Below are positions 36,420-45,356 of a stretch of 64,000 nucleotides of DNA, piece by piece (the stretch's first letter is position 1; every line of letters begins with the position of its first letter). A model generated the notes under the pieces. That model saw nothing but the letters and a program-made list of their open reading frames with translations, made no database searches and had not been told where the DNA came from. The stretch is from Xanthobacteraceae bacterium (GTDB lineage Bacteria > Pseudomonadota > Alphaproteobacteria > Rhizobiales > Xanthobacteraceae): positions 103,071 to 167,070 of the forward strand of contig JAQSWY010000003.1 in the NCBI GenBank assembly GCA_029266425.1, written 5' to 3'. Position numbers and translations under genes: made by a program.

Positions 36420-37087
36420 GGCTTCCTCCAGCCGAGCCCGCGCAGCACAAGATCGACGTGCGTCATCAGCATGTCCGTGGTGTCGAGCGGCTCGCTGCGC
36501 GCGAACAGGCTCTCCCACATCACCGCGACCAGCAGCGGCGCGATGATCAGTTGCGGAAACCGCAACCCGGCATCGGAGGTGATTTCACCGCGCTCCAGGG
36601 CCCGCGCATTGATGGTGCGCAAGATTCCCATGCCGCGGGAGACCACCTCGCGATAGTAGAAATCGGCGAGCTCGGGAAAGCGCTCGCCCTCCCCCATCAT
36701 CAGCTTGACGAGGTGGCGGCGCGGCGAATGCACCGCCTGGGCCGCGAGATGCGCGAACACCACGGCGAGCAGTTCGCGGGTATCGCCCTCGAAGCTGGCG
36801 ACGCGCTCCTCGAGCACGCCGAGGACAGGGTCGGCAGCGTCGTGCACCAGGCCCTGGAACAGCGCCTTCTTGTCCTCGAAATAGAGATAGAGCGTGCCCT
36901 TGGCGACGCCGGCCCGGGCTGCGACGTCATCCATCCGGGTGCCGGCAAAGCCGTTTTCGGCGAACACGATCAGCGCCGCGTCGAGGATGGCCCGACGCCG
37001 CGCCTCCGGGTCCAGCCGCCGGGCGCGCGGGCGCGCAGCATCGCCGGTCGGGTCTGATCTTGTCGTGCCGCGCTTCACCATGCGCAT
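36416..37087 (-). CDS. TetR-family regulator of the efflux operon
   Basis: This 223-residue repressor has an N-terminal helix-turn-helix (RRAILDAALIVFAENGFAGT then MDDVAARAGVAKGTLYLYFE). The ligand domain resembles AcrR/YbiH-type efflux regulators and has a TetR_C pattern. The promoter carries an 18-base perfect palindrome at 37098-37115, only 11 bases upstream of the start, so the gene probably represses itself and the three exporter genes. ATG 37087 and ATG 37081 are both possible. Confidence 0.92.
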   Translation of the reverse strand: MRMVKRGTTRSDPTGDAARPRARRLDPEARRRAILDAALIVFAENGFAGTRMDDVAARAGVAKGTLYLYFEDKKALFQGLVHDAADPVLGVLEERVASFEGDTRELLAVVFAHLAAQAVHSPRRHLVKLMMGEGERFPELADFYYREVVSRGMGILRTINARALERGEITSDAGLRFPQLIIAPLLVAVMWESLFARSEPLDTTDMLMTHVDLVLRGLGWRKP

Positions 37088-37097
37088 TCCGTATTTA

Positions 37098-37115
37098 TGA
37101 CTGACTAGTCAGTCA
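37098..37115. promoter_or_regulatory. TetR operator palindrome
   Basis: TGACTGACTAGTCAGTCA is a perfect 18-base palindrome immediately upstream of the TetR gene. Its TGACTGACTAGTCA core is characteristic of operators of TetR efflux regulators. Confidence 0.8.
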
Positions 37116-37257
37116 ACTTTAATCCTGGAGATTGGTTCCATCTCCCACGGCATCGACGGATCGGATTGCCTATGGTTCGCGTTGAAGCCCTCGGACGGGC
37201 GAGACAACGCCCGCGCTTCAGAAATGCTTTGGGAAGGAACACCCGGGAACGCCCTCG

Positions 37258-37773
37258 ATGCGCCACGTGCTGGTCGCCGCACTTCTTTTCGTCTCGATTC
37301 ATCAATCGGCGGCCGCTGCCGCCGGTTGCTTCCGCGCCTGCCTGTCCGGACGCGTCACCAGTTCGGATGACGATGTGGTGATGCGCGACGCCATGCGCGC
37401 CTGTCGCGATCAATGCACCAAGGAGGAGAGCACCGCCCTGATGGCCGAGGGGATTTATCACCGCTACGCCACCTGCAGGCCGAAGCCGGTCTCGGAGGAG
37501 GAGTTCCGCCGCGTGCGCTCGGCCAATCCGGCCTTCACCGTGCAGATCAACGTGCTGGTTTGGGAACTCAACAATCCCCTGCCCGACAAGGTGATCCGCT
37601 CGGTCGAGATCGCTACCCAGACCATGAGCCTGTCGGATGCCGCCTTCACCACCCGCACCGTCATCCCGCCGGGCCGCACCGGCACCATCGTGGTGATGGA
37701 TTTTTTCGACGGCTATCCCGGCGCCCGCTTCGCCAACAAGCTGACGCGGGTCGAGGCGTGTCCGGTGGAATAG
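37258..37773 (+). CDS. Secreted protein of unknown function, 171 residues
   Basis: A signal peptide (MRHVLVAALLFVSIHQSAAAAA) is followed by a small Cys-rich helical part (CFRACLSG, ACRDQCTKEES, TCRPKP) and a beta-rich domain (INVLVWELNNPLPDKVIRS to VVMDFFDGYPG). The paired Cys suggest disulfides in the periplasm. No family was recognised. The gene is transcribed away from the TetR gene with GGGAAGGAA some distance upstream. Confidence 0.75.
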   Translation: MRHVLVAALLFVSIHQSAAAAAGCFRACLSGRVTSSDDDVVMRDAMRACRDQCTKEESTALMAEGIYHRYATCRPKPVSEEEFRRVRSANPAFTVQINVLVWELNNPLPDKVIRSVEIATQTMSLSDAAFTTRTVIPPGRTGTIVVMDFFDGYPGARFANKLTRVEACPVE

Positions 37774-37798
37774 CGGCGTGGAGAGCAGCGTCCTGCTT

Positions 37799-37933
37799 CA
37801 ACATCCTTCGAGGCTCGCTGACGCTCGCGCCTCAGGATGAGGTCCATCTTTAAGAATCGACCTCATCCCCCGTGGTTGGCCAATGGCCAACCGCGGGGTG
37901 CCCGGCAAAGCCGGGGCCTCGAAGGATGTTGAA
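37799..37933. repeat. REP pair with expanded inner stem, family 1
   Basis: CATCCTTCGAGGC...CCTCAGGATGAGG (37802-37843) faces CCTCATCCCCCGTGG...GCCTCGAAGGATG (37861-37928). The second unit has an extra GTTGGCCAATGGCCAAC palindrome nested in it. Confidence 0.75.
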
Positions 37934-38040
37934 GCAGGCCACGCGCCACCTTCCCTTCCGCAAGCATTGACAAGCCGGCCGCGGAAGGGTTTGCCTGCGA
38001 GCGAAAACAGTCGGGCGGCCAATAGCTTAGAGGAATTCCA

Positions 38041-39066
38041 ATGTATCCGACCTCCCGTCGCGCGCTGCTTCGAGCCGGCGCTGCGCTCGGCAGCGCGGTG
38101 CTTCTCGGCAAACCGGCCCTACTGCGTGCGGCCTCCGCCGAGGAACTGACGCTTTACAATGGCCAGCACCGCCAGACCACCGATGCCGTCGTCGCCGCCT
38201 TCACCAAGAAGACCGGCATCGATGTGCTGGTGCGCAACGGATCGAGCCCGCAGATCGCCAACCAGTTGCTGGAGGAAGGCGCGCTCTCGCCCGCCGACGT
38301 GTTCTATTCCGAAGGCAGCCCGCCAGTGGCGGCGCTCGCCAAGCGCGGCATGCTCAGCCCGATCGGGCCCGACACGCTCGCGCAGGTGCCCAAAGACTAT
38401 GTGTCGCCCGAAGGGCTCTGGCTGGGGGTAAGCGCCCGCGCCCGCGTCGTCGCCTTCAACCGCGACCTGGTGAAGGAGGAGGACCTCCCCTCCTCCCTGC
38501 TCGGCTTCGCTGAGGCGAAATGGCGCGACCGGATCGGCTATGCCCCGACCAGCGACGCCTTCCAGGAGCAGATCGTCGCCATATTGCGGTTGAAGGGCCG
38601 CGACGCGGTGCTCGACTGGCTGCGCGGCATGAAACAGGTCGGCCGCGTCTACAACAACAACATCGGCGCCATGCAGGCCGTGGAGCGCGCCGAGATCCCG
38701 GCCGCGCTCATCAACAACTATTACTGGTTCACCCTCGCCCGCGAGATCGGCACGGCGAAGATGCGCTCCTCGCTGCATTACATTCGGCATCAGGACCCCG
38801 GCGCGCTCATCACCGTGTCCGCCGCCGGCATGCTGAAGACCGGCCGCAATCCGGAAGCGGCTCAGGCTTTCCTCGCCTTCCTGGTCAGCACTGAGGGCCA
38901 GCAGGTGGTCGTGGATTCCATGGCGGAGTATCCGCTGCGCGCCGGCATCGTCTCGCCCTTCGCGCTGGAGCCCTGGGACAAGCTCGATCCGCCGCCCATC
39001 ACCCCGGCTGCGCTCGGTGACGCCTCCGAGGCGGTCCCGCTCGCCCGCGAGGCGGGCCTCGCCTGA
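38041..39066 (+). CDS. Ferric-iron ABC transporter substrate-binding protein
   Basis: This 341-residue periplasmic protein has a Tat-like signal (TSRRALLRAGAALGSAVLL). The FbpA/FutA-type pattern is clear: LTLYNGQHRQTTDAVVAAF, ADVFYSEGSPPVAAL, then LINNYYWFTLA with the paired Tyr residues used to hold Fe(III). AGAGGAA precedes the ATG. The permease gene follows after 23 bases. No ATPase gene accompanies them here. Confidence 0.9.
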   Translation: MYPTSRRALLRAGAALGSAVLLGKPALLRAASAEELTLYNGQHRQTTDAVVAAFTKKTGIDVLVRNGSSPQIANQLLEEGALSPADVFYSEGSPPVAALAKRGMLSPIGPDTLAQVPKDYVSPEGLWLGVSARARVVAFNRDLVKEEDLPSSLLGFAEAKWRDRIGYAPTSDAFQEQIVAILRLKGRDAVLDWLRGMKQVGRVYNNNIGAMQAVERAEIPAALINNYYWFTLAREIGTAKMRSSLHYIRHQDPGALITVSAAGMLKTGRNPEAAQAFLAFLVSTEGQQVVVDSMAEYPLRAGIVSPFALEPWDKLDPPPITPAALGDASEAVPLAREAGLA

Positions 39067-39089
39067 GCGCACCTTATGAGCCAAGCGTG

Positions 39090-40643
39090 ATGAACGAGGC
39101 GTCTGCGCGGCGAAGGGCGCCCATCTGGCTGCTGCTCGCCGCGACCATCCCCGTCGCGCTGACGCTGCTTCCCGTCCTCTATGTGGCGCTGCGGGGCTTG
39201 GAGGCCGGCGTCGCGCCGGCCTTCGAGACGCTGGCACGCGCGCGCACTGCCGAACTGCTCGGCAATACGCTGGCGCTGGCGATCTCCGTCGCCTTCGCCT
39301 CGACCCTGATCGGTCTCGCCTGCGCCTGGCTGATCGAGCGCTGCGACCTTCCGGGCCGGCGCCTCTGGCGCACGCTCGTCTGCCTGCCGCTCGCCGTGCC
39401 GGCCTTCGTGTCGAGCTATGCGTGGGCTTCGCTCGGCCCGTCCTTCCAGGCCCTCGGCGGCGCGATCCTGATCCTCACCCTCTCGCACTTCCCGCTGATC
39501 TATCTGCCGGCGGCCGCCGCGCTGCGCCGCATGGATACCCGGCTGGAGGATGTCGCGCGCTCGCTCGGCGAGACCGCGCCGCGCACCTTCGTCCGGGTGG
39601 TGCTGCCGCAGCTGCGCCCGGCGCTCGGCGGCGGCGCGCTCCTGGTGCTGGCGCACATGCTGGCGGAGTTCGGCGCGCTGTCCCTGCTCCGCGTGCAGAC
39701 CTTCACCACTGCGATCTTTGCCGAGTACGAATTGCAGTTCAACAGCGCCAATGCGGCGCTGCTCTCCGGCATCCTGATGGCGCTGTGCCTGCCGGTGGCC
39801 CTCAGTGAGGCGAAGCTGCGCGGCGCGAACCGCCTCGCCCGCACCGATCGCCGCGCCCGCCGCCACCCGCCGCTCGCCCGGCTCGGCCACTGGACCTGGC
39901 CGGTACAGCTCACCCTTGCCGCGCTCAGCGCGGCAGCGCTCGGCGTGCCGCTGTTCATGCTGGCCTATTGGCTGGGCGTCGGCCTTTCCGTCGGCGTCGG
40001 CGCAGGCGCCATCGGGGAGGCGATCCTTGGCTCGCTCCGGCTCTCGGTCGGCGGCGCGGTGGTGACGACGCTGCTCGCCCTGCCGCTGGTGCTGCTGGCG
40101 ATGCGCCACGATAGCCGCCTCGCCCGGCTCGCCGAGCGCCTGCCCTATGTGGTGCACGGCCTGCCGGGGCTGGTGGTGGCGCTGGCGCTCATCTTCATCG
40201 CCATACGCTGGGTGCCGGTGCTCTATCAGTCGAGCGCGCTGGTGATGGTCGCCTATGCGATCCTGTTCCTGCCGCTCGCCCAGTCCGCGCTGCGCGCCAC
40301 CGCCGAACTGGTGCCACCGGAGCTGGAACAGGCCGCCCGCACCCTCGGCCGCGGTCCGGTCGAGGCCTTCGTTGCGGTGACGCTCCCGGCGCTTGCCCCC
40401 GGCGTCGGCGCCGCGCTGGCGCTGATCGTACTGGAGTTGATGCGCGAGCTCACCGCGACGCTGCTGCTCGCCCCGAGCGGGGTGACGACCCTGGCGACCG
40501 AGGTGTGGTCCTACACCAATGACGGCTCCTACGCCGCCGCCGCGCCCTTCGCCGCGCTGCTGGTGCTGGTCTCGGGCGTGCCGGTCTACGTGTTCACCAT
40601 GCGCACGCTGAAGTCCGGACGGCGGGAGATCGTGGAGGCGTAG
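39090..40643 (+). CDS. Ferric-iron ABC transporter permease (FbpB type)
   Basis: This 517-residue inner-membrane protein has two permease domains and about 12 membrane segments. Both EAA loops are visible: LEDVARSLGETAPRTFVRVV in the first half and LEQAARTLGRGPVEAFVAVT in the second. A linker of about 35 charged residues (RTDRRARRHPPLARLG) joins them. Start may be ATG 39090 or the GTG just before it. Without a local ATPase it must use one encoded elsewhere. Confidence 0.9.
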   Translation: MNEASARRRAPIWLLLAATIPVALTLLPVLYVALRGLEAGVAPAFETLARARTAELLGNTLALAISVAFASTLIGLACAWLIERCDLPGRRLWRTLVCLPLAVPAFVSSYAWASLGPSFQALGGAILILTLSHFPLIYLPAAAALRRMDTRLEDVARSLGETAPRTFVRVVLPQLRPALGGGALLVLAHMLAEFGALSLLRVQTFTTAIFAEYELQFNSANAALLSGILMALCLPVALSEAKLRGANRLARTDRRARRHPPLARLGHWTWPVQLTLAALSAAALGVPLFMLAYWLGVGLSVGVGAGAIGEAILGSLRLSVGGAVVTTLLALPLVLLAMRHDSRLARLAERLPYVVHGLPGLVVALALIFIAIRWVPVLYQSSALVMVAYAILFLPLAQSALRATAELVPPELEQAARTLGRGPVEAFVAVTLPALAPGVGAALALIVLELMRELTATLLLAPSGVTTLATEVWSYTNDGSYAAAAPFAALLVLVSGVPVYVFTMRTLKSGRREIVEA

Positions 40644-40657
40644 TTCAATAGCCCCCG

Positions 40658-40827
40658 TCATCCTGAGGTGCCGCCGCAGGCGGCCTCGAAGGATGCCAAC
40701 CCCGATGGACGCCTTCTGCTTCAACATCCTTCGAGGCTCGCTGCGCTCGCACCTCGGGATGAGGTCGTTGTTTCATAGGACCACCTCATCCTGAGGTGCC
40801 GCAAAGCGGCCTCGAAGGATGCTGAAA
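40658..40827. repeat. Three REP units in a row, family 1
   Basis: Units at about 40658-40695, 40724-40764 and 40784-40822 alternate in direction (TCATCCTGAGG..., CATCCTTCGAGGC..., CTCATCCTGAGG...), the usual arrangement of BIME-like arrays. They lie between two convergent genes, followed by a worn family-2 arm near 40865-40897. Confidence 0.8.
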
Positions 40828-40925
40828 CAGAGCGCCGCCATTCCCGCACGGTATTCCAGAATCGAAATGGCCGGAACTACGCCCGGCCATCGCGATTATC
40901 CCATCGATCAAGCGAGCCTCTCAGC

Positions 40926-43139
40926 TCACATCTTCACTTCGACCTTGCCGATCTTGATGAACTCGGTCTCGCCGGACGAGCCGTCGACACCGTCATTGTC
41001 GGTGACGATGTAGCCCTCGCCATTGGCGTCGATGGTGAAGCTTTCCACCTTCTCGATGACATAGCCGTGCGGGGCGGCGAGGTCGGCGATCAGGTCGCGG
41101 ACGGTGGTCTTGGTCACCACCGGCGCGTCCTTGCTGTCGAGGCCGACCGGGGTCACGCCCTTCAGCGAGACATAGGTGAGCTTCTTCAGCTTGGCGTTCG
41201 CCCCGATCTGGTTGTCACGCTCGATCAGGATCAGGCCGCCATTCGACGCCGTGATCTCGGAGAGCCCGACCCAGCCCTTGCCGGCCGCATCGAGCGGATA
41301 GCGCACATAGCCCCAGCTCTTGGTCGCCGGCTTGTAGGCGATGAGCTTCACCTGGCCCTTCGGATCGTCCTTCCACTCGCGCTGCACGGCGAGCCACACC
41401 GTCTCGTTCGCGCCAGAGCCGGTGACGGTCACGCCTTCGAAGCCGAAGCGGGTCGCCTGCGCGGCGAGCTCGGCCGGAAGCGCGATCTCTTCCTCGATGG
41501 CGCCGGTGGCGGAAACCCTGAACAGGAGGTTCTGCGTCGGGTTCTCCTTCTTCTCCGGATTGCCCTCGGAGGCGAGCCAGAAGCCGCCCTCGGGGCGCAC
41601 CGCGATGCCCTCGAGGTCGAGGTTCTTTGCCGGCTGGCCGTCCTTGGTGACGATGATGGCGGCGGTGATCTTCGCTGGCAGCGAGGTGGCGTCCACAGTC
41701 AGGATGCGGCCCTGTTCATAGGCGCTGTCATTGACCGTGTAGAGCTTGCCCGGGGTCTTGGGGTCGGCCGCAAAGCCCGAGAGCGCGCTCCACCAGATCG
41801 GCAGGCCGTCGGGCCCATCGACCGAGGCGATGGTCGGGTAGGCCGGCTTGTCGTTGCCGCGCTTGTAGATGGTAACGACCGAGCCGATGCCACCCTTTTC
41901 GCGCAGGTCGGTTTCGCTCGCCGACACGAACAGGTCGCGCTGGGGAATGGCGAGCAGGCCCTCGGGACCGACGCCGCCCGGCAGCGCCTGGAGATATTCG
42001 GGGGCGTTGGCGCCGCCCTTGTCGCGATAGACGAAGACCAGCGAACCGCGCTCGGAGCCGACGAAGATGAGCTTGTCGCCGCCGAAGGTCGCGACCTCCG
42101 CGCCCTCCATCTCGATGCCCTTCTTGTTGCGCTTCTCGGGATAGTGGCCGAGGCGGACCGCCATGTGCTCCGGCACTGAGCCGGTCTCGAACAGCACCTT
42201 GCCGGTCTTGTCGTAGATGGTGAAGCCGCGGGTGCCGCCCTTCCAGTCGCCCTCATTGGCGGTGACGAAGCGGTCATTGTCGATCCAGTGCACCGCGTCC
42301 GGCTCGCGCGGGGTCTCCTTCTGCGAGCCCGACAGGTCGATCACGCCGTCCTTCTTGGTGTCGACATGCTCGAGCGCGGTGGAGCCGGCGGAGAAGTTGG
42401 AGATGATCTTGCCGGTAGCGAGATCGGCGACCACGATGTGGTTGTTCTCCTGGAGCGTCAGCACGACCTGGTTCTGGCCGTTAATGCTGACATATTCCGG
42501 CTCCGGATCTTCCGGAGCGACGGAGGCGATGCCGGTGACGTCGATGACCTTCTTGTCGGCGCAGGCGAGCGCGCCGTCCTTCACCGGGAAATAGGTGAGA
42601 TTGCCGCCGGGCAGCTGCGGGATGGCGCCCTCATTGATCTCTTCGTCGCGCTCATTCTCGATGGCGATTGCGAGGAACGAGCCATCGTCGCTGCGGGCGA
42701 GCGAATCCGGCTGGCCGCCGAGGTCGCAGGTGGCGACCACCTTCTTGGTGGCGAGGTCGACCACGGCGAGGTGGCCGGAGGGCTTCGCCTTCGATTCGGA
42801 GGTGACGACGCCGACGAACGCCTTGTCCTTGATGACCACGGTGGAGGTCGGCTCGCCGCCGAGCGCGACGACGCCGGCCGCCTTCGGCGCCGCCGGGTCG
42901 TTGATGTCGATGAACCCGATGCGCTCGCCCGGGCTGTCGGTATAGACGAGGGTCCTGCCGTCCTCGCTGGCGGTGATGATCTCGGCGACCGTGCCCTTCT
43001 TCGGGTCGGCATCAGCCGGCAGATTGTCGACGACATTGAAGGTGGCAATGCGGTTGAACGCCGGGGTTGTCTGCGCGTGAGCGGCGGAAATGCCGAACAG
43101 CACCGCGAGCGACACGCCGGAAAGTAGCGTCGGGCGCAT
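40926..43139 (-). CDS. Esterase-like activity of phytase family protein, secreted
   Basis: A 737-residue periplasmic protein with signal peptide MRPTLLSGVSLAVLFGISAAHAQ. The N-terminal half is a WD/YVTN-like beta-propeller (DLATKKVVATCDLGGQPDSL; LATGKIISNFSAG). The C-terminal half is the phytase-like domain (VRPEGGFWLASEGNPEKK; RFGFEGVTVTGSG; VESFTIDANGEGYIVTDND). Family members hydrolyse phosphate or other esters in some cases; the substrate here is unknown. GGGAGGG is well placed before ATG 43139; upstream in-frame residues lack similarity. Confidence 0.88.
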   Translation of the reverse strand: MRPTLLSGVSLAVLFGISAAHAQTTPAFNRIATFNVVDNLPADADPKKGTVAEIITASEDGRTLVYTDSPGERIGFIDINDPAAPKAAGVVALGGEPTSTVVIKDKAFVGVVTSESKAKPSGHLAVVDLATKKVVATCDLGGQPDSLARSDDGSFLAIAIENERDEEINEGAIPQLPGGNLTYFPVKDGALACADKKVIDVTGIASVAPEDPEPEYVSINGQNQVVLTLQENNHIVVADLATGKIISNFSAGSTALEHVDTKKDGVIDLSGSQKETPREPDAVHWIDNDRFVTANEGDWKGGTRGFTIYDKTGKVLFETGSVPEHMAVRLGHYPEKRNKKGIEMEGAEVATFGGDKLIFVGSERGSLVFVYRDKGGANAPEYLQALPGGVGPEGLLAIPQRDLFVSASETDLREKGGIGSVVTIYKRGNDKPAYPTIASVDGPDGLPIWWSALSGFAADPKTPGKLYTVNDSAYEQGRILTVDATSLPAKITAAIIVTKDGQPAKNLDLEGIAVRPEGGFWLASEGNPEKKENPTQNLLFRVSATGAIEEEIALPAELAAQATRFGFEGVTVTGSGANETVWLAVQREWKDDPKGQVKLIAYKPATKSWGYVRYPLDAAGKGWVGLSEITASNGGLILIERDNQIGANAKLKKLTYVSLKGVTPVGLDSKDAPVVTKTTVRDLIADLAAPHGYVIEKVESFTIDANGEGYIVTDNDGVDGSSGETEFIKIGKVEVKM

Positions 43140-43445
43140 GAAATCCCTCCCATGAAAAGCAGCAGCGGCTGCCGGTGGCGCACTTCCACCGCTCTTGCGT
43201 GACAGACAGATGACATTCCGGTGCGGCAACCGGTAACCACCCGGCATCCCGGACTGCCGCAGCGGCAGCGGCAGCGGCATTTTCCGCTTTCTACGACTTT
43301 TGTTGGGGCAGATTCACCGGATTCGTGACGTTTTGGGCTTGCGCTTGACGAAGCGGCATCGTCTCTTTCCTTTAGGGACAAGGTGAGTAAATCACCGTCC
43401 GCGGGTCACATCCCGCAAAGGAAAACGCTAGAGGAGGAACGGCCC
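43140..43445. other. Divergent promoter region, nothing firm seen
   Basis: 306 bases between the phytase-family gene and the TRAP binding-protein gene. A possible -35 TTGACG lies at 43345-43350 with a poor -10. A GC-rich purine/pyrimidine run GCAGCGGCAGCGGCAGCGGC is at about 43257-43276. No gene or clear operator was identified. Confidence 0.3.
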
Positions 43446-44573
43446 ATGACCGACACGTCGGGGAAGCGCACGAGCGTGCGCACCAGTCGCCGCAAATTCA
43501 TCGCCACCGCCGCGGCCGCCGCTGCCGGCGCGACCGTCGCCGCCCCTGCCGTCCACGCGCAGGCGCCGATCAAGATGAAGTTCCAGTCCACCTGGCCGAA
43601 CAAGGATATCTTCCACGAATTCGCCGCCGACTACGTCAAGCGGGTCAATGCCATGACCGGCGGGCGCGTCGAGCTCGAATTGCTTGCCGCCGGCTCCGTG
43701 GTGCCCGCCTTCCAGATGCTGGATGCGGTCTCCGCCGGCATCCTCGATGGCGGCCACGGCGTCTCCGCCTACTGGTACGGCAAGAACAAGGCCTTCTCGC
43801 TGTTCGGCACCGCCCCCGCTTTCGGCTGGGACGCCGACGAACTGCTCGGCTGGGTACGCTATGGCGGCGGCCAGGAACTCTATGACGACCTCATCAACAA
43901 TGTGCTGAAGCTCAATATCGTCGGCATGCTCTATGGGCCGATGCCGACCCAGCCGCTCGGCTGGTTCAAGAAGGAGATCACCAGCGCGGACGATCTCAAG
44001 GGGTTGAAGTTCCGCACCGTCGGCCTCGGCGCCGACCTCTACAAGGAAATCGGCGCGGCGGTCACCATCATGCCCGGCGGCGAGATCGTCCCGGCGATCG
44101 ACCGCGGCCTGCTCGACGGCGCCGAATTCAACAACCCCTCCTCCGACCTGGTGCTCGGCTTCCCCGACGTCTCGAAGATCTACATGTTCCCGAGCTACCA
44201 CCAGGCGCTGGAGTGCTTCGAGATCCTGTTCAACAAGACGAAGTTCAATGCGCTGCCGGCGGACGTGCAGGCCATATTGAGGTCGGCGAGCGATGCCGCT
44301 TCCTCCGACATGATGTGGAAGGCGCAGGACCGCTATTCCAAGGACCTCGAGGCCATCAAGGCCCGTGGCGTGAAGATTGTGCCGACGCCGAAGCCGGTTC
44401 TGGAAGCCCAGCTTGCCGCGTGGGACAAGGTGATCGCCAACCTGTCCGCCGACCCCTTCTTCAAGAAGGTGATCGACAGCCAGAAGGCCTGGGCGCAGCG
44501 CATCGTCGGCTTCCGCCTGCAGTACGAGGCGGATTCGAAGCTGGCTTACGACCACTTCTTCGGCAAGGCGTGA
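43446..44573 (+). CDS. TRAP transporter substrate-binding protein (DctP family)
   Basis: This 375-residue periplasmic solute receptor has a Tat-type signal TSRRKFIATAAAAAAGATVA ending in AVHAQ. The mature part has the DctP pattern FQSTWPNKDIFHEFA, LKFRTVGLGADLYKEIGA and LDGAEFNNPSSD, close to receptors for keto acids or mannitol/chloroaromatic-type substrates. AGGAGG lies 8-9 bases before ATG 43446; longer starts lack a signal. It is followed by both membrane subunits. Confidence 0.93.
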   Translation: MTDTSGKRTSVRTSRRKFIATAAAAAAGATVAAPAVHAQAPIKMKFQSTWPNKDIFHEFAADYVKRVNAMTGGRVELELLAAGSVVPAFQMLDAVSAGILDGGHGVSAYWYGKNKAFSLFGTAPAFGWDADELLGWVRYGGGQELYDDLINNVLKLNIVGMLYGPMPTQPLGWFKKEITSADDLKGLKFRTVGLGADLYKEIGAAVTIMPGGEIVPAIDRGLLDGAEFNNPSSDLVLGFPDVSKIYMFPSYHQALECFEILFNKTKFNALPADVQAILRSASDAASSDMMWKAQDRYSKDLEAIKARGVKIVPTPKPVLEAQLAAWDKVIANLSADPFFKKVIDSQKAWAQRIVGFRLQYEADSKLAYDHFFGKA

Positions 44574-44597
44574 CGCACGCGTAGCTCGCTTAAGTGC

Positions 44598-44721
44598 CCC
44601 CTCTCCCCGGCGGGGAGAGGGGTTCTGCGCGCAAGGGAAGGTTTTCCTGCCCTCGGGCCTCCGCCTCGAAAGCCACGTCGCGGGCCCCCTTAACCCAACC
44701 CTCTCCCCATCCGGGAGAGGG
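44598..44721. repeat. Pair of inverted repeats, CCCTCTCCCC type (family 3)
   Basis: CCCCTCTCCCC-GG-CGGGGAGAGGGG at 44598-44622 and CCCTCTCCCCATCCGGGAGAGGG at 44699-44721, with about 75 bases between. The second arm supplies a purine-rich stretch just before an alternative start of the next gene. Confidence 0.65.
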
Positions 44722-44753
44722 CTTCTATGTCGCTCAGCGCGTCGAGGCCCTCA

Positions 44754-45356
44754 ATGCAATCCGTCCTGCTCGCCGTAGACCGGCTGAACGCCTTTATCGG
44801 CAAGCTCTTCGCCTGGTGCATCGTCATACTGATGCTGGCGATCACCTATGAGGTCTTCTGCCGCTACGTGCTGAGGGATCCCACCAGCTGGGCCTATGAT
44901 GTCAGCCTGATGCTGTACGGCGCGCTGTTCATGATGGCGGGCGCCTACACACTCTCGCGCAACGGCCATGTGCGCGGCGACTTCCTCTACCGCAAATGGG
45001 CGCCGACGACGCAGGCGAAGTCGGACCTGGTCCTTTATTTCCTGTTCTACTTTCCGGGCATCCTCGCTCTGATCTATTCCGGCTGGAACTACTTCCAGCT
45101 CTCGTATCTGCTCAACGAGCACTCATCCTTCAGTCCCGACGGGCCGGTCATCTGGCCCTTCAAGGCGCTGATCCCCATCACCGGCGTGATGATGCTGCTG
45201 CAAGGCGTAGTCGAGGTGGTGCGCTGCATCATCTGCATCCGCACCGGCGACTGGCCGCACCGCCTGCATGACGTCGAGGAACTGGAGAAGGTCATTCTCG
45301 AAGAAGCCGCCCTCAACAAGGCCGAGCGCGAAGCCACCACGCGGGGATCCCTTTGA
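44754..45356 (+). CDS. TRAP transporter small membrane subunit (DctQ family)
   Basis: A 200-residue four-helix membrane protein with VLLAVDRLNAFIGKLFAWCIVILMLA, TYEVFCRYVLRDPTSWAYDV (DctQ hallmark) and a third/fourth helix region. A charged C-tail (EELEKVILEEAALNKAERE) lies in the cytoplasm. I prefer ATG 44754 (GAGG upstream), where family similarity begins. ATG 44727 has a good purine run but that is part of an inverted repeat. It ends within the next gene's start (TGATG). Confidence 0.9.
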   Translation: MQSVLLAVDRLNAFIGKLFAWCIVILMLAITYEVFCRYVLRDPTSWAYDVSLMLYGALFMMAGAYTLSRNGHVRGDFLYRKWAPTTQAKSDLVLYFLFYFPGILALIYSGWNYFQLSYLLNEHSSFSPDGPVIWPFKALIPITGVMMLLQGVVEVVRCIICIRTGDWPHRLHDVEELEKVILEEAALNKAEREATTRGSL

